Source: an uncultured Lysobacteraceae bacterium
GTDB lineage: Bacteria; Pseudomonadota; Gammaproteobacteria; Xanthomonadales; Xanthomonadaceae
Reading direction: 5' to 3'
DNA length: 10,381 nucleotides
Assembly: GCA_946886995.1 (NCBI GenBank)
Contig: CAMPJU010000027.1
Coordinates: forward strand, 1-10,381
The notes below the pieces were generated by a model. That model searched no databases, had not been told where the DNA came from, and was given only the letters and a program-made list of their open reading frames with translations. Below, piece after piece: positions 1-7,981 of the stretch. A program made the position numbers and the translations under genes. Numbering within the stretch: position 1 is the first letter of the stretch; each line of letters starts with the position of its first letter.

Positions 1-1142
<1,142 letters not shown>

Positions 1143-1209
1143 CTACACAGCAGCTGCAGAGCGACGTTTCTTGCTACCCGAAGCCGCATCAACCCGGATG
1201 CCGAGCGCG

Positions 1210-1310
1210 TTGCCGGGTGCGATGGCCCCATCGGCGAAATCAAGGAGGAGGCTGCGGCCGCCAGGCCGCAGCCGGGGGACATTCGCCGATGGGGCCATCG
1301 CACCCGGCAA
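1210..1310. repeat. Inverted-repeat structure 2 (29-bp perfect arms, nested inner hairpin)
   Basis: Positions 1210-1238 and 1282-1310 are perfect 29-bp inverted complements. The 43-nt interior holds a second perfect hairpin: GGCTGCGGCC (1250-1259), loop GCCA, GGCCGCAGCC (1264-1273). Each 29-bp arm also contains its own short palindrome (CGATGG-CC-CCATCG at 1220-1233; CGATGG-GG-CCATCG at 1287-1300), so alternative folds are possible. It begins 21 bases beyond the ppc stop codon, where an RNA version would give the operon transcript a very stable 3' stem-loop. There is no T-tract after the stem on either strand. Candidate roles are Rho-linked 3'-end stabilisation or a mobile REP/MITE-like repeat. 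Confidence 0.75.
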
Positions 1311-1331
1311 AAGCGCCAATCCGAAGCGACG

Positions 1332-3935
1332 CTATCCGGTGTTCTGGATCCCCGCGGCAATGCCGTTGACGGTAGACACCAGCGCATCGAGCAGCGAATC
1401 GTCCTCGCGTCCCCCGGCGCGCCAGCGGCGCAGCAGGTCCACCTGCAGCAGGCTGATCGGGTCGACGTACGGATTGCGCAGGCGGATCGACTGGCGCAAC
1501 CGCGGGTCCCGGGCCAGCAGTGCGTCCTCGTCGCGCAGCGCCAGCAGCAGGTCGCGCGTGCGCTCGAACTCCGCGGCAATGCCGGGGAACATCGCGTCGT
1601 GCAGGTCGCCGGACAGCCGCGAGTAGCACTCGAAGATCGCCAGGTCCGACTTCGCCAGGGTCATCTCCAGATCGTCGAGCAGCGTCGCGAAGAACGGCCA
1701 GTCGCGCGCCATCGCGGCCATGGCCTCCATGCCGTGCGCATCCACGCCCTGTTGCAGCGCCGTTCCCACGCCATACCAAGCCGTCAGGCCGGAGCGGTTC
1801 TGCGCCCACGAGAACACCCACGGGATCGCGCGCAGGCCACGGATGCCCGCGTTGCGGCGGCGCGAGGGGCGCGAGCCGATGTGCAGGCGCTCGATGACGT
1901 CGATCGGGGTGGCCGCCCGGAAGTAGTCGTCGAACCGTGGGTCGTCGTAGACCAGCGCGCGGAAGTGTTCCCGGCCGGCCGTCGCCAGTTCCCCGGCGAT
2001 CGCGCGCCACTGGTCCTCGCGCGGGTCGAGCGCGCGCGGCCGCAGCGTGGCCTGCAGCACGGCCGCGGTGGCCTGCTCCAGGTTGCGCACCGCCAGCGCG
2101 CGGATGCCGTACTTGCGGTGGATGACCTCGCCCTGCTCGGTCGCGCGCAGGGTGCCGTCCACCGAGCCGGGCGGCGATGCCGCCACCGCACGTCCGGTCT
2201 TCCCGCCACCACGGCTCACCGAACCGCCGCGACCGTGGAAGAAGACGATGCGCACGCCCGATTCGCGGGCCAGCGCGGCCAGCGCGATCTGCGTGCGCTG
2301 CAGCGCCCAGCGCGACGCCAGCAGCCCGCCGTCCTTCGCGCTGTCGGAATAGCCGAGCATCACCACCTGGCGGTCGCCGCGGCTTCGCAGGTGCGCGCGG
2401 TAGGCCTTGTCGTCGAACAACGCGCGCATCACCGCAGGCGCGGCCTCCAGGTCGTCGACGGTCTCGAACAGCGGTGCCACGTCCAGCGGCACGCTGCCGT
2501 CGTCCTCCACGCAGCCGCCCTGCCGGGCCAGTTCCAGCACCGCCAGCGCATCGGCCGCACTGCGCGCCATGCTGATGATGTACAGGCCGATGGCGCCGGC
2601 GCCGTGGCTGCGGCGCAGCGCCTTGACCTCGGCGAACACGGCCAGGGTCGACTCCCTGGCCTCGCCACCGGCCAGTGCCTCCTCGTGCACCGCCGAATCC
2701 TGGCGCAGGTCGAGCGCGGCCAGGTGGAAGCCGAAGCTGCGCACGCGCCGCAACAGCCGTTGCACGGCGAAACGTCCCGCCCGGTCGCCGCGGTGCGCGG
2801 CCAGGCTGGCATCGATGCGGGCCAGGTCGTCGATGAAACCCTCGACGCCCTCGTAGCCGCGACCGTCGCCGGCCGCGGTGGCCGCGAGCCGCGCCTCCAC
2901 CAGTTCCAGCAACAGCCGGTACGGCATGTCGGCCCAGCGCGGATTGAATGCTGCGGCGACGTCAGGCCACTCGCGCGCATAGTCGTCCACCCGACACAGC
3001 ACGGCATCGGCGACGCCCACGCGATCCACCGTCTGGGTCAGCAATCCGCCCAGCGCGCGCACGTCGCGGCGGTACTGCCCCAGCACCAGGTCGCGCTGCG
3101 CCTGCAGTGCCTCGCGCATGGTGCCGGCGCCGACGTTGGGGTTGCCGTCCATGTCGCCACCGACCCAGGTGCCGAAGCGCACGACTTCCGGCACCTCGAC
3201 GCGCTCGCCGTACACCGCCTCGATCGCGTCGGCGAAGCCCTCGTGGAACGCCGGCAGCGCGCGGAACAGCACCTCCGCCAGGTAGAAGCCCACGTGGTCC
3301 ACTTCGTCGGCGACGGTCGGGCGTTGTGGCGGCGCATCGGAGGTCTGCCACGCCGAGGCCAGCGCCAGGCGCATTCGCGCCTCGTCGGCGCGCCGCTCGT
3401 CGGGGGTGCGGGCGCGATCGATGTCGGCGACCAGCCGCTCGACGATCGCGTGTTCCTTGTCCAGCAGCGCGCGGCGCACGACCTCGGTCGGATGCGCGGT
3501 GAACACCGGCTCGATCGACAGCCGCGGCAGCAGTTCGCGGACCTCGGCCAGTGTCACGCCGGCATCGCGCAAATCACCGAGCACGGCCTCCAGGCCACCC
3601 GGCTGGGGCGCATCCTGGTTGCGCTGGTGGTCGCGGCGACGGCGGATGCGATGCACCCGCTCGGCCAGGTTGGTGGCACCGAAATACGCCGCGAACGCGC
3701 GGACGAGGGCGTCGACGTCGCCCGGCGCCACCTCGGCCAGCCGCGCCTGCAGCGCCGACACCGGTGCGCCTTCCTCGCGCCGCGCGATCGCTGCCCTGCG
3801 GACGGCTTCGACCAGGTCGAGGAACGCCGGCGACTGCTGCTCGGCGAGCATCGCGCCCACCATCGCGCCGAGCCTGCGCACGTCGTCGCGCAACAGCTCG
3901 TCGGTGGGCGGCAACTCGACCTCGCGCAATGCCAT
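1332..3935 (-). CDS. ppc: Phosphoenolpyruvate carboxylase
   Basis: This enzyme carboxylates PEP with bicarbonate to oxaloacetate, the main anaplerotic feed of the TCA cycle; it is a cytoplasmic homotetramer. The protein is 867 residues. Active-site motifs are all present in order: VFTAHPTE with catalytic H148, FGTWVGGDMDGNPNV at 254-268, GYSDSAKDGG with K534 (528-537), FFHGRGGSVSRGGG with R569 and R575 (565-578), and the invariant C-terminal QNTG. The start is ATG at 3935, overlapping the gshA stop as TGATG; AAGGA lies 12 bases upstream inside gshA. The same frame stays open upstream to 5219, but that part is out of frame with the clear gshA product and is not coding. Compared with my recollection of the ~900-residue Xanthomonas enzyme, a segment of roughly 40 residues is missing after H417-E418-E419 (about 420-440). 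No frameshift is needed to explain this. Confidence 0.97.
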   Translation of the reverse strand: MALREVELPPTDELLRDDVRRLGAMVGAMLAEQQSPAFLDLVEAVRRAAIARREEGAPVSALQARLAEVAPGDVDALVRAFAAYFGATNLAERVHRIRRRRDHQRNQDAPQPGGLEAVLGDLRDAGVTLAEVRELLPRLSIEPVFTAHPTEVVRRALLDKEHAIVERLVADIDRARTPDERRADEARMRLALASAWQTSDAPPQRPTVADEVDHVGFYLAEVLFRALPAFHEGFADAIEAVYGERVEVPEVVRFGTWVGGDMDGNPNVGAGTMREALQAQRDLVLGQYRRDVRALGGLLTQTVDRVGVADAVLCRVDDYAREWPDVAAAFNPRWADMPYRLLLELVEARLAATAAGDGRGYEGVEGFIDDLARIDASLAAHRGDRAGRFAVQRLLRRVRSFGFHLAALDLRQDSAVHEEALAGGEARESTLAVFAEVKALRRSHGAGAIGLYIISMARSAADALAVLELARQGGCVEDDGSVPLDVAPLFETVDDLEAAPAVMRALFDDKAYRAHLRSRGDRQVVMLGYSDSAKDGGLLASRWALQRTQIALAALARESGVRIVFFHGRGGSVSRGGGKTGRAVAASPPGSVDGTLRATEQGEVIHRKYGIRALAVRNLEQATAAVLQATLRPRALDPREDQWRAIAGELATAGREHFRALVYDDPRFDDYFRAATPIDVIERLHIGSRPSRRRNAGIRGLRAIPWVFSWAQNRSGLTAWYGVGTALQQGVDAHGMEAMAAMARDWPFFATLLDDLEMTLAKSDLAIFECYSRLSGDLHDAMFPGIAAEFERTRDLLLALRDEDALLARDPRLRQSIRLRNPYVDPISLLQVDLLRRWRAGGREDDSLLDALVSTVNGIAAGIQNTG

Positions 3936-5311
3936 CAGTAGGCGAATTCCTTGAACACCGGGTCGATGTTGCCGTTCCAGGCGCCATGGAACAGTGAGAG
4001 CTTGCGCTCGGCGGGCGTCTCGTTCGCCTCCGCGAACTCGATCAGCGGCTGCAGGAAGATCCGCTCGTCGGCACCGTTCGGGTTCAGCCGTGCGCGTCGC
4101 CGCAGTCCCGCGGCGGAGATCTTCAACGCTTCCAGCGCGAGTTCGCGCACGGTGGCCTGCGTGCCGCCGACCCGTGCCGGCAGCTTCAGCGCATGCCGCG
4201 GCACGCCATCGCGGAGTGCGTGGCGTTCCGCGCGGGTGAAGTCCTTCACCAGGTCCCAGGCGGCATCGAGTGCGGCGTCGTCGTACAGCAGGCCGACCCA
4301 GAACGCCGGCAATGCGCACAGCCGGTTCCACGGCCCGCCGTCGGCGCCGCGCATCTCCAGGAACTTCTTCATGCGCACTTCCGGGAAGGCGGTGGTCAGG
4401 TGGTCCGACCAGTCGCGCATCGTCGGCAGTGCACCCGGCAGCGCGGGCAGGCGCCCGGCCAGGAAGTCGCGGAAGGACTGCCCACTCGCGTCGACGTAGC
4501 GTCCGTCGCGGTGGCTGAAGTACATCGGCACGTCGAGGATGTAGTCGACGTAGCGCTCGAAGCCGAAGCCATCCTCGAACACGAAGTCGAGCATGCCGGT
4601 GCGGTGCGGGTCGGTGTCGGTCCAGATGTGCGAGCGGTAGCTCAGGAAGCCGTTGGGCCTGCCCTCGGTGAACGGCGAATCGGCGAACAGGGCGGTGGCG
4701 ATGGGCTGCAACGCCAGCGACACGCGGAACTTCTTCACCATGTCCGCTTCGTCGGCGTAGTCCAGGTTGACCTGCACCGTGCACGTGCGGGTCATCATGT
4801 CCAGGCCGAGCCCGCCGACCTTCGGCATGTACGCGCGCATGATCCCGTAGCGCCCCTTGGGCATCCACGGCATCTCGTCGCGCCGCCACTTCGGCTGGAA
4901 GCCCATGCCCAGGAAGCCGAGGCCGAGTTCGTCGGCGACGGATTTCACTTCGACCAGGTGGCCGTCGACTTCGCAGCAGGTGTCGTGGATGGTCTCGAGC
5001 ATCCCGCCCGACAGCTCCAGCTGGCCGGCGGGCTCGAGCGTCACCGAAGCGCCACGGCGCACCAGCGCGACGGTGCGGCCCGCCTCCTCGACCGGCCGCC
5101 AGCCATACCGCACGAGGCCCTTCAGCAGCGCCTCGATCCCCTGCTCGCCGTCGAACGTGGGCGGACGCAGGTCCTGCAGCCGGAAGCCGAACTTCTCGTG
5201 CTCGGTGCCGATGCGCCACGCATCGCGCGGCTTGCTGCCCGACGCGATGTATTCCACCAGCGCGTCGCGGCCGGTGATCGGGGTCTCTTCGGTTTCGCTG
5301 GGTCCGGACAT
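3935..5311 (-). CDS. gshA: Glutamate-cysteine ligase, plant/proteobacterial (GCS2-like) type
   Basis: This enzyme joins L-glutamate and L-cysteine with ATP to give gamma-glutamylcysteine, the first and limiting step of glutathione synthesis, in the cytoplasm. It has 458 residues, the usual size for the plant-type family found in Xanthomonas and alphaproteobacteria, and unlike the E. coli GshA class. Visible family blocks are WRIGTEHEKFGF (32-43), LEPAGQLELSGG (92-103), TCTVQVNLDY (176-185) and EVRMKKFLEMRGADGG (311-326). Cysteines are at 112, 113, 177 and 332. The start is ATG at 5311; GAGG overlaps the engB stop 5 bases upstream and is a plausible ribosome binding site. An extension of the open frame to 5425 gives Arg/Ser-rich residues and overlaps engB, so it was rejected. 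It is co-directional with engB (7-nt gap) and ppc (1-nt overlap), so it is almost certainly co-transcribed and coupled with ppc. Confidence 0.96.
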   Translation of the reverse strand: MSGPSETEETPITGRDALVEYIASGSKPRDAWRIGTEHEKFGFRLQDLRPPTFDGEQGIEALLKGLVRYGWRPVEEAGRTVALVRRGASVTLEPAGQLELSGGMLETIHDTCCEVDGHLVEVKSVADELGLGFLGMGFQPKWRRDEMPWMPKGRYGIMRAYMPKVGGLGLDMMTRTCTVQVNLDYADEADMVKKFRVSLALQPIATALFADSPFTEGRPNGFLSYRSHIWTDTDPHRTGMLDFVFEDGFGFERYVDYILDVPMYFSHRDGRYVDASGQSFRDFLAGRLPALPGALPTMRDWSDHLTTAFPEVRMKKFLEMRGADGGPWNRLCALPAFWVGLLYDDAALDAAWDLVKDFTRAERHALRDGVPRHALKLPARVGGTQATVRELALEALKISAAGLRRRARLNPNGADERIFLQPLIEFAEANETPAERKLSLFHGAWNGNIDPVFKEFAY

Positions 5312-5318
5312 GCGCGCC

Positions 5319-5966
5319 TCAGTCGAACAGGCCGAGCCAGCCCGAAACCACCGCGCGCGCCTCGTCGACCCCCTGCTTCGACTCGCCCGAGAACGCCTGC
5401 ACGCTGACCGAGTCGCCGAACGCATTGCCGAGATCGCGCCGGACCGCCTGCACCGTGTTGGCGGTCGCGCCGCGCGACAGCTTGTCGGCCTTGGTCAGCA
5501 GCGCATGCGCCGGAAGGCCGCGGCGCACCGCGTAGCCCAGCATCTGCCGGTCGTACTCCTTCAGCGGATGCCGGATGTCCATCACCACCACCAGCCCGCG
5601 CAACGCCATCCGCGACCCGAAGTAACCATCCAGGAACGCCTGCCAGTGCGCCTGCAGGTCCTGCGGGACCTTGGCGTAGCCGTAGCCCGGCAGGTCGACC
5701 AGGAAGCGCGCCTGGTCCGGCGGGACCGCGGCCGCGCCCTCGCTGCCGGCAGTGACGTCGAAGAACACCAGCTGCTGCGTGCGGCCCGGCGTCTTGGACA
5801 CCCGGGCCAGGGCGTTCTGGCCGACCAGCGCATTCAGGGCGCTGGACTTGCCGGCATTGGAGCGCCCGGCGAACGCGACTTCCGCCCCGCCATCGGGCGG
5901 CAACTGGCGCGGCGTGTGCGCGGCGAGCAGGTAGCGGGCGCGCGCGAGGGGATTGGGGGAAGCCAT
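5319..5966 (-). CDS. engB: Ribosome biogenesis GTP-binding protein EngB/YsxC
   Basis: This is an essential small GTPase of the TrmE-Era-EngA-EngB superfamily needed for assembly of the large ribosomal subunit (also called YihA in E. coli). It has 215 residues, matching the family (about 200-215). G motifs are: P-loop GRSNAGKS at 34-41, switch I/G2 TPGRTQ at 59-64, G3 DLPGYG at 91-96, G4 TKAD at 158-161, and a G5-like FSGESK near the C-terminus. The start is ATG at 5966 (MASPNPLARARY), which aligns with the family N-terminus. A GTG at 6008 would add 14 residues rich in Arg, Cys and Pro and is less likely. No strong Shine-Dalgarno is visible. It is the first gene of the minus-strand engB-gshA-ppc unit and diverges from cytochrome c4 across 138 bp. 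Confidence 0.96.
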   Translation of the reverse strand: MASPNPLARARYLLAAHTPRQLPPDGGAEVAFAGRSNAGKSSALNALVGQNALARVSKTPGRTQQLVFFDVTAGSEGAAAVPPDQARFLVDLPGYGYAKVPQDLQAHWQAFLDGYFGSRMALRGLVVVMDIRHPLKEYDRQMLGYAVRRGLPAHALLTKADKLSRGATANTVQAVRRDLGNAFGDSVSVQAFSGESKQGVDEARAVVSGWLGLFD

Positions 5967-6020
5967 GGCGATAGGATCGCATGGGCCGCATCGCGGCCGG
6001 CGCGACACCGGCGGAACGGT

Positions 6021-6049
6021 TTGACCCGCCCGCGGCGCGAGCCGATAAT
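6021..6049 (+). promoter_or_regulatory. Sigma70-type promoter for the cytochrome c4 gene
   Basis: TTGACC (6021-6026) and GATAAT (6044-6049) are separated by exactly 17 bases, each one mismatch from consensus. Transcription would start near 6056, giving a leader of about 50 bases before ATG 6105. This is the best promoter match in the window. The opposite strand must also carry the engB promoter in this 138-bp gap, but I see no convincing box for it. Confidence 0.7.
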
Positions 6050-6104
6050 TTCACGGTTTCGGCCGCCTTCGGCGCGCCAACCCCAACGCGCCCCGGAGTC
6101 CTGC

Positions 6105-6971
6105 ATGCGCCATCCCCGCGTCCTCGGCCTCGCCGGTCTCGCCGCCCTCGCGGTGGCCGCCGCAGCCATTGCCCAGAACACGCCCACCGCCGAACCAGCG
6201 ACGCCGCCCGCCGGCGAGGACGTGCCCGCGGCCGCCGAACCGGCGGGCACGCAGCCGGCCGGCTCGACCGCGACCGTCTCGCCGCTGGAGGCGCCGGGCA
6301 CGATCCAGACCACGTCCATCGAGGACACGGCGCTTGCCGACCTGGCCGACACCCACCCGGGCGATGCCGAGGCAGGTGCCGCCAAGGCCACCGTCTGCGC
6401 CGCCTGCCATGGCGTCGACGGCAATCCGTCCGACCCGCAGTACCCGCGCATCGCCGGCCAGAACGAGCGCTACATGGCGCGGCAGCTCGCGCTGTTCAAG
6501 GCGGGCGAGCGCACCACGCCGATGGCCGCGATCATGCAGCCGTATGCGATGCCGCTCAGCGCGCAGGACATGCGCGACATCGGCGCGTACTTCGCCGGCC
6601 AGTCCGCGGGCGCGGGCATCGCCGACGACGCGGAGATCGCCACCGGCGACTACGCCGGCATGAAGTTCTTCGAGGTCGGGCAGCAGCTGTACCGGTCCGG
6701 CAACGCCGCGCGCGGCATCCCGGCCTGCATGGCGTGCCACGGCCCCGCCGGCCGCGGCAACCCGGGCCCGCCGTATCCCTCCGTCGCCGGCCAGTTCGCC
6801 GACTACACCGCGCGCCAGCTGGAACTGTTCCGCGAGGGCATGGCGCTCGGCACCGGCGACCACGCCAATTCCGTGATGGCCGACGTGGCCGCCGAACTGA
6901 CCGACGAGGAAATCCAGGCGCTGGCCAGCTACATCGAGGGCCTGCATCCCAACCCCGTCGCCGCCGAATGA
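6105..6971 (+). CDS. Periplasmic diheme cytochrome c4
   Basis: Two-domain, two-heme c-type cytochrome that carries electrons in the periplasm, typically from the bc1 complex toward terminal oxidases. It has 288 residues. A signal peptide is visible (MRHPR, hydrophobic stretch 7-22, likely cut AIA|Q after residue 23). Heme-binding motifs are CAACH (98-102) and CMACH (208-212). By alignment of the two repeats (IMQPYAMPLS against VMADVAAELT), the axial methionines are likely M144 and M258. Both halves share the YPxxAGQxxxYxxRQLxLF pattern that marks cytochrome c4. The start is ATG 6105 with GGAG 6 bases upstream. The ~70 residues between signal peptide and first heme domain are rich in Ala, Pro, Thr and Glu, making the protein much longer than the usual ~200. 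It is followed by a hairpin terminator, so it is probably monocistronic. Confidence 0.95.
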   Translation: MRHPRVLGLAGLAALAVAAAAIAQNTPTAEPATPPAGEDVPAAAEPAGTQPAGSTATVSPLEAPGTIQTTSIEDTALADLADTHPGDAEAGAAKATVCAACHGVDGNPSDPQYPRIAGQNERYMARQLALFKAGERTTPMAAIMQPYAMPLSAQDMRDIGAYFAGQSAGAGIADDAEIATGDYAGMKFFEVGQQLYRSGNAARGIPACMACHGPAGRGNPGPPYPSVAGQFADYTARQLELFREGMALGTGDHANSVMADVAAELTDEEIQALASYIEGLHPNPVAAE

Positions 6972-7015
6972 CGGAACCCCGCGGCCCTGCCGCGGTCGAT
7001 CCCATGGCTTGACCC

Positions 7016-7040
7016 GGCGCCGGCACCTGCCGGCGCCTTC
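7016..7040 (+). terminator. Hairpin terminator after cytochrome c4
   Basis: GGCGCCGGCA (7016-7025) and TGCCGGCGCC (7028-7037) are perfect complements, giving effectively a 9-bp GC stem with a 4-nt loop, followed by a short TTC. The T-tract is minimal, so termination may be partial or Rho-assisted. A weaker hairpin (CCGCGG at 6979-6984 and 6990-6995) sits just after the stop codon. Confidence 0.6.
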
Positions 7041-7124
7041 GTATCCGACGCCCAGCCTGCACGGGGCGTTCAGGTCGCTCCCCGGTATCCTCCGGCTGCG
7101 GCCGCCCAACGAGGAGATGACGGA

Positions 7125-7943
7125 ATGATTTCGCGCCTTGCCCTGTTCATGGCCGCCCTGCTGCCGATCGCCGCCTGCACCGCACAGGACGATCCGGAGC
7201 CCGCGGCACCCGCCGCCACGACGCCCGCGGCCGCCACGGCCGACAGTGCGCCGGCAGCCACCGCCACCGCTGCGGACGCCGCTCCCGCGATCGACCCTGC
7301 GGAAGCCGAAGCCGCGCTTGCGGCCGCCGCCAGCGGCGCGCCCCCGGTCGAGGGCACCGATTACGTGGTGATCGCCAACGGCGAGACCTTCGAACCGGCC
7401 AACGGCCAGGTCGAGGTCGTCGAGGTCTTCGGCTACACCTGCCCGCACTGCGCGACGTTCGACCCGCTGATCAGCGCGTGGAAGTCCCGGCTGCCCGCCG
7501 ACGTGCGCGTGACCTACCTCCCCGCGCCGTTCGGCGGCTACTGGATCCCGTACGCCAAGGCCTACTACGCCGCCGAGGCGCTGGGCGTGGCCGAACAGAC
7601 CCACGACGACATGTTCGCCGCGCTGCACGTCCGCCGCGAGCTGCCGATCCAGAACGCCACCCCGGAGGAGATCGGCGCGTGGTACGCCTCGCATGCCGAC
7701 GTGGATGCCGGCGACTTCGCCGCGACCATGCAGAGCTTCGGGACCGACGCCAAGCTCAAGCGCGCCGCCCAGTTCATCCAGCGCTCCGGCGTGGACGGCA
7801 CCCCGACCCTGATCGTCGACGGCAAGTACCGGGTGACCGGCCGCACGCTGCCGGACACCCTGCGCATCGCAAGCCACCTGGTGGCGAGGGAGCGGGCCGG
7901 GACAACGCCCGCCGCGCAGGAGGGTGCGGCGGCGCAGCCGTAA
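7125..7943 (+). CDS. dsbA: Thiol:disulfide interchange protein DsbA, predicted lipoprotein
   Basis: DsbA-family oxidase that introduces disulfides into exported proteins. It has 272 residues. The N-terminus MISRLALFMAALLPIAAC ends in a lipobox (IAAC, Cys18), so the mature protein should be lipid-anchored; Thr at +2 favours the outer membrane under the Asp+2 rule known from enterics. Residues 19-74 form an Ala/Pro/Thr-rich tether. The thioredoxin domain carries the active site CPHC at 106-109 (FGYTCPHC), identical to E. coli DsbA, and the cis-proline loop GTPTLIVDGKY with P227. The helical insertion lies between them. The start is ATG 7125 with GAGGAG 8 bases upstream. A TATCCT at 7086-7091 could be a -10 box, but no matching -35 is seen. 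A C-terminal Ala/Gln-rich tail of about 15 residues is low in complexity. A DsbA paralogue elsewhere is common in Xanthomonadaceae; none is in this window. Confidence 0.93.
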   Translation: MISRLALFMAALLPIAACTAQDDPEPAAPAATTPAAATADSAPAATATAADAAPAIDPAEAEAALAAAASGAPPVEGTDYVVIANGETFEPANGQVEVVEVFGYTCPHCATFDPLISAWKSRLPADVRVTYLPAPFGGYWIPYAKAYYAAEALGVAEQTHDDMFAALHVRRELPIQNATPEEIGAWYASHADVDAGDFAATMQSFGTDAKLKRAAQFIQRSGVDGTPTLIVDGKYRVTGRTLPDTLRIASHLVARERAGTTPAAQEGAAAQP

Positions 7944-7951
7944 GGGCCCCG

Positions 7952-7976
7952 GGCCGGCGCCATGCGCGCCGGCCTT
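7952..7976 (+). terminator. GC-rich hairpin between dsbA and the EEP hydrolase gene
   Basis: GGCCGGCGC (7952-7960) pairs perfectly with GCGCCGGCC (7966-7974) across the loop CATGC, followed by TTCCC. It starts 9 bases after the dsbA stop and resembles the cytochrome c4 terminator in sequence (GCCGGC core, TTC tail). It may act as a partial terminator or mRNA stabiliser. It ends only 7 bases before the next start codon and so occupies the place where a ribosome binding site would be. Confidence 0.5.
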
Positions 7977-7981
7977 CCCGC

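Noticed and set aside
1210..1310. Intrinsic terminator for ppc
   Set aside because: The stem is long and perfect, but no T-tract follows on either strand and the loop is itself structured, so it was recorded as a repeat rather than a terminator.
3938..5219. Upstream extension of the ppc frame giving a 1295-residue protein
   Set aside because: This part is out of frame with gshA, whose product has clear family motifs. The extension is Arg-rich noise, and ppc has a good start coupled to the gshA stop.
4857..6104. Upstream extension of the cytochrome c4 frame to a 704-residue protein
   Set aside because: It runs antisense through gshA and engB. A ribosome site, signal peptide and promoter all point to ATG 6105.
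6051..7877. A 608-codon minus-strand frame opposite cytochrome c4 and dsbA
   Set aside because: It is Gly/Arg-rich shadow coding opposite two well-supported genes and crosses the terminator between them.
7478..7981. Upstream extension of the EEP hydrolase frame into dsbA
   Set aside because: It is Arg-rich out-of-frame reading of dsbA, and the EEP fold begins directly after ATG 7982.
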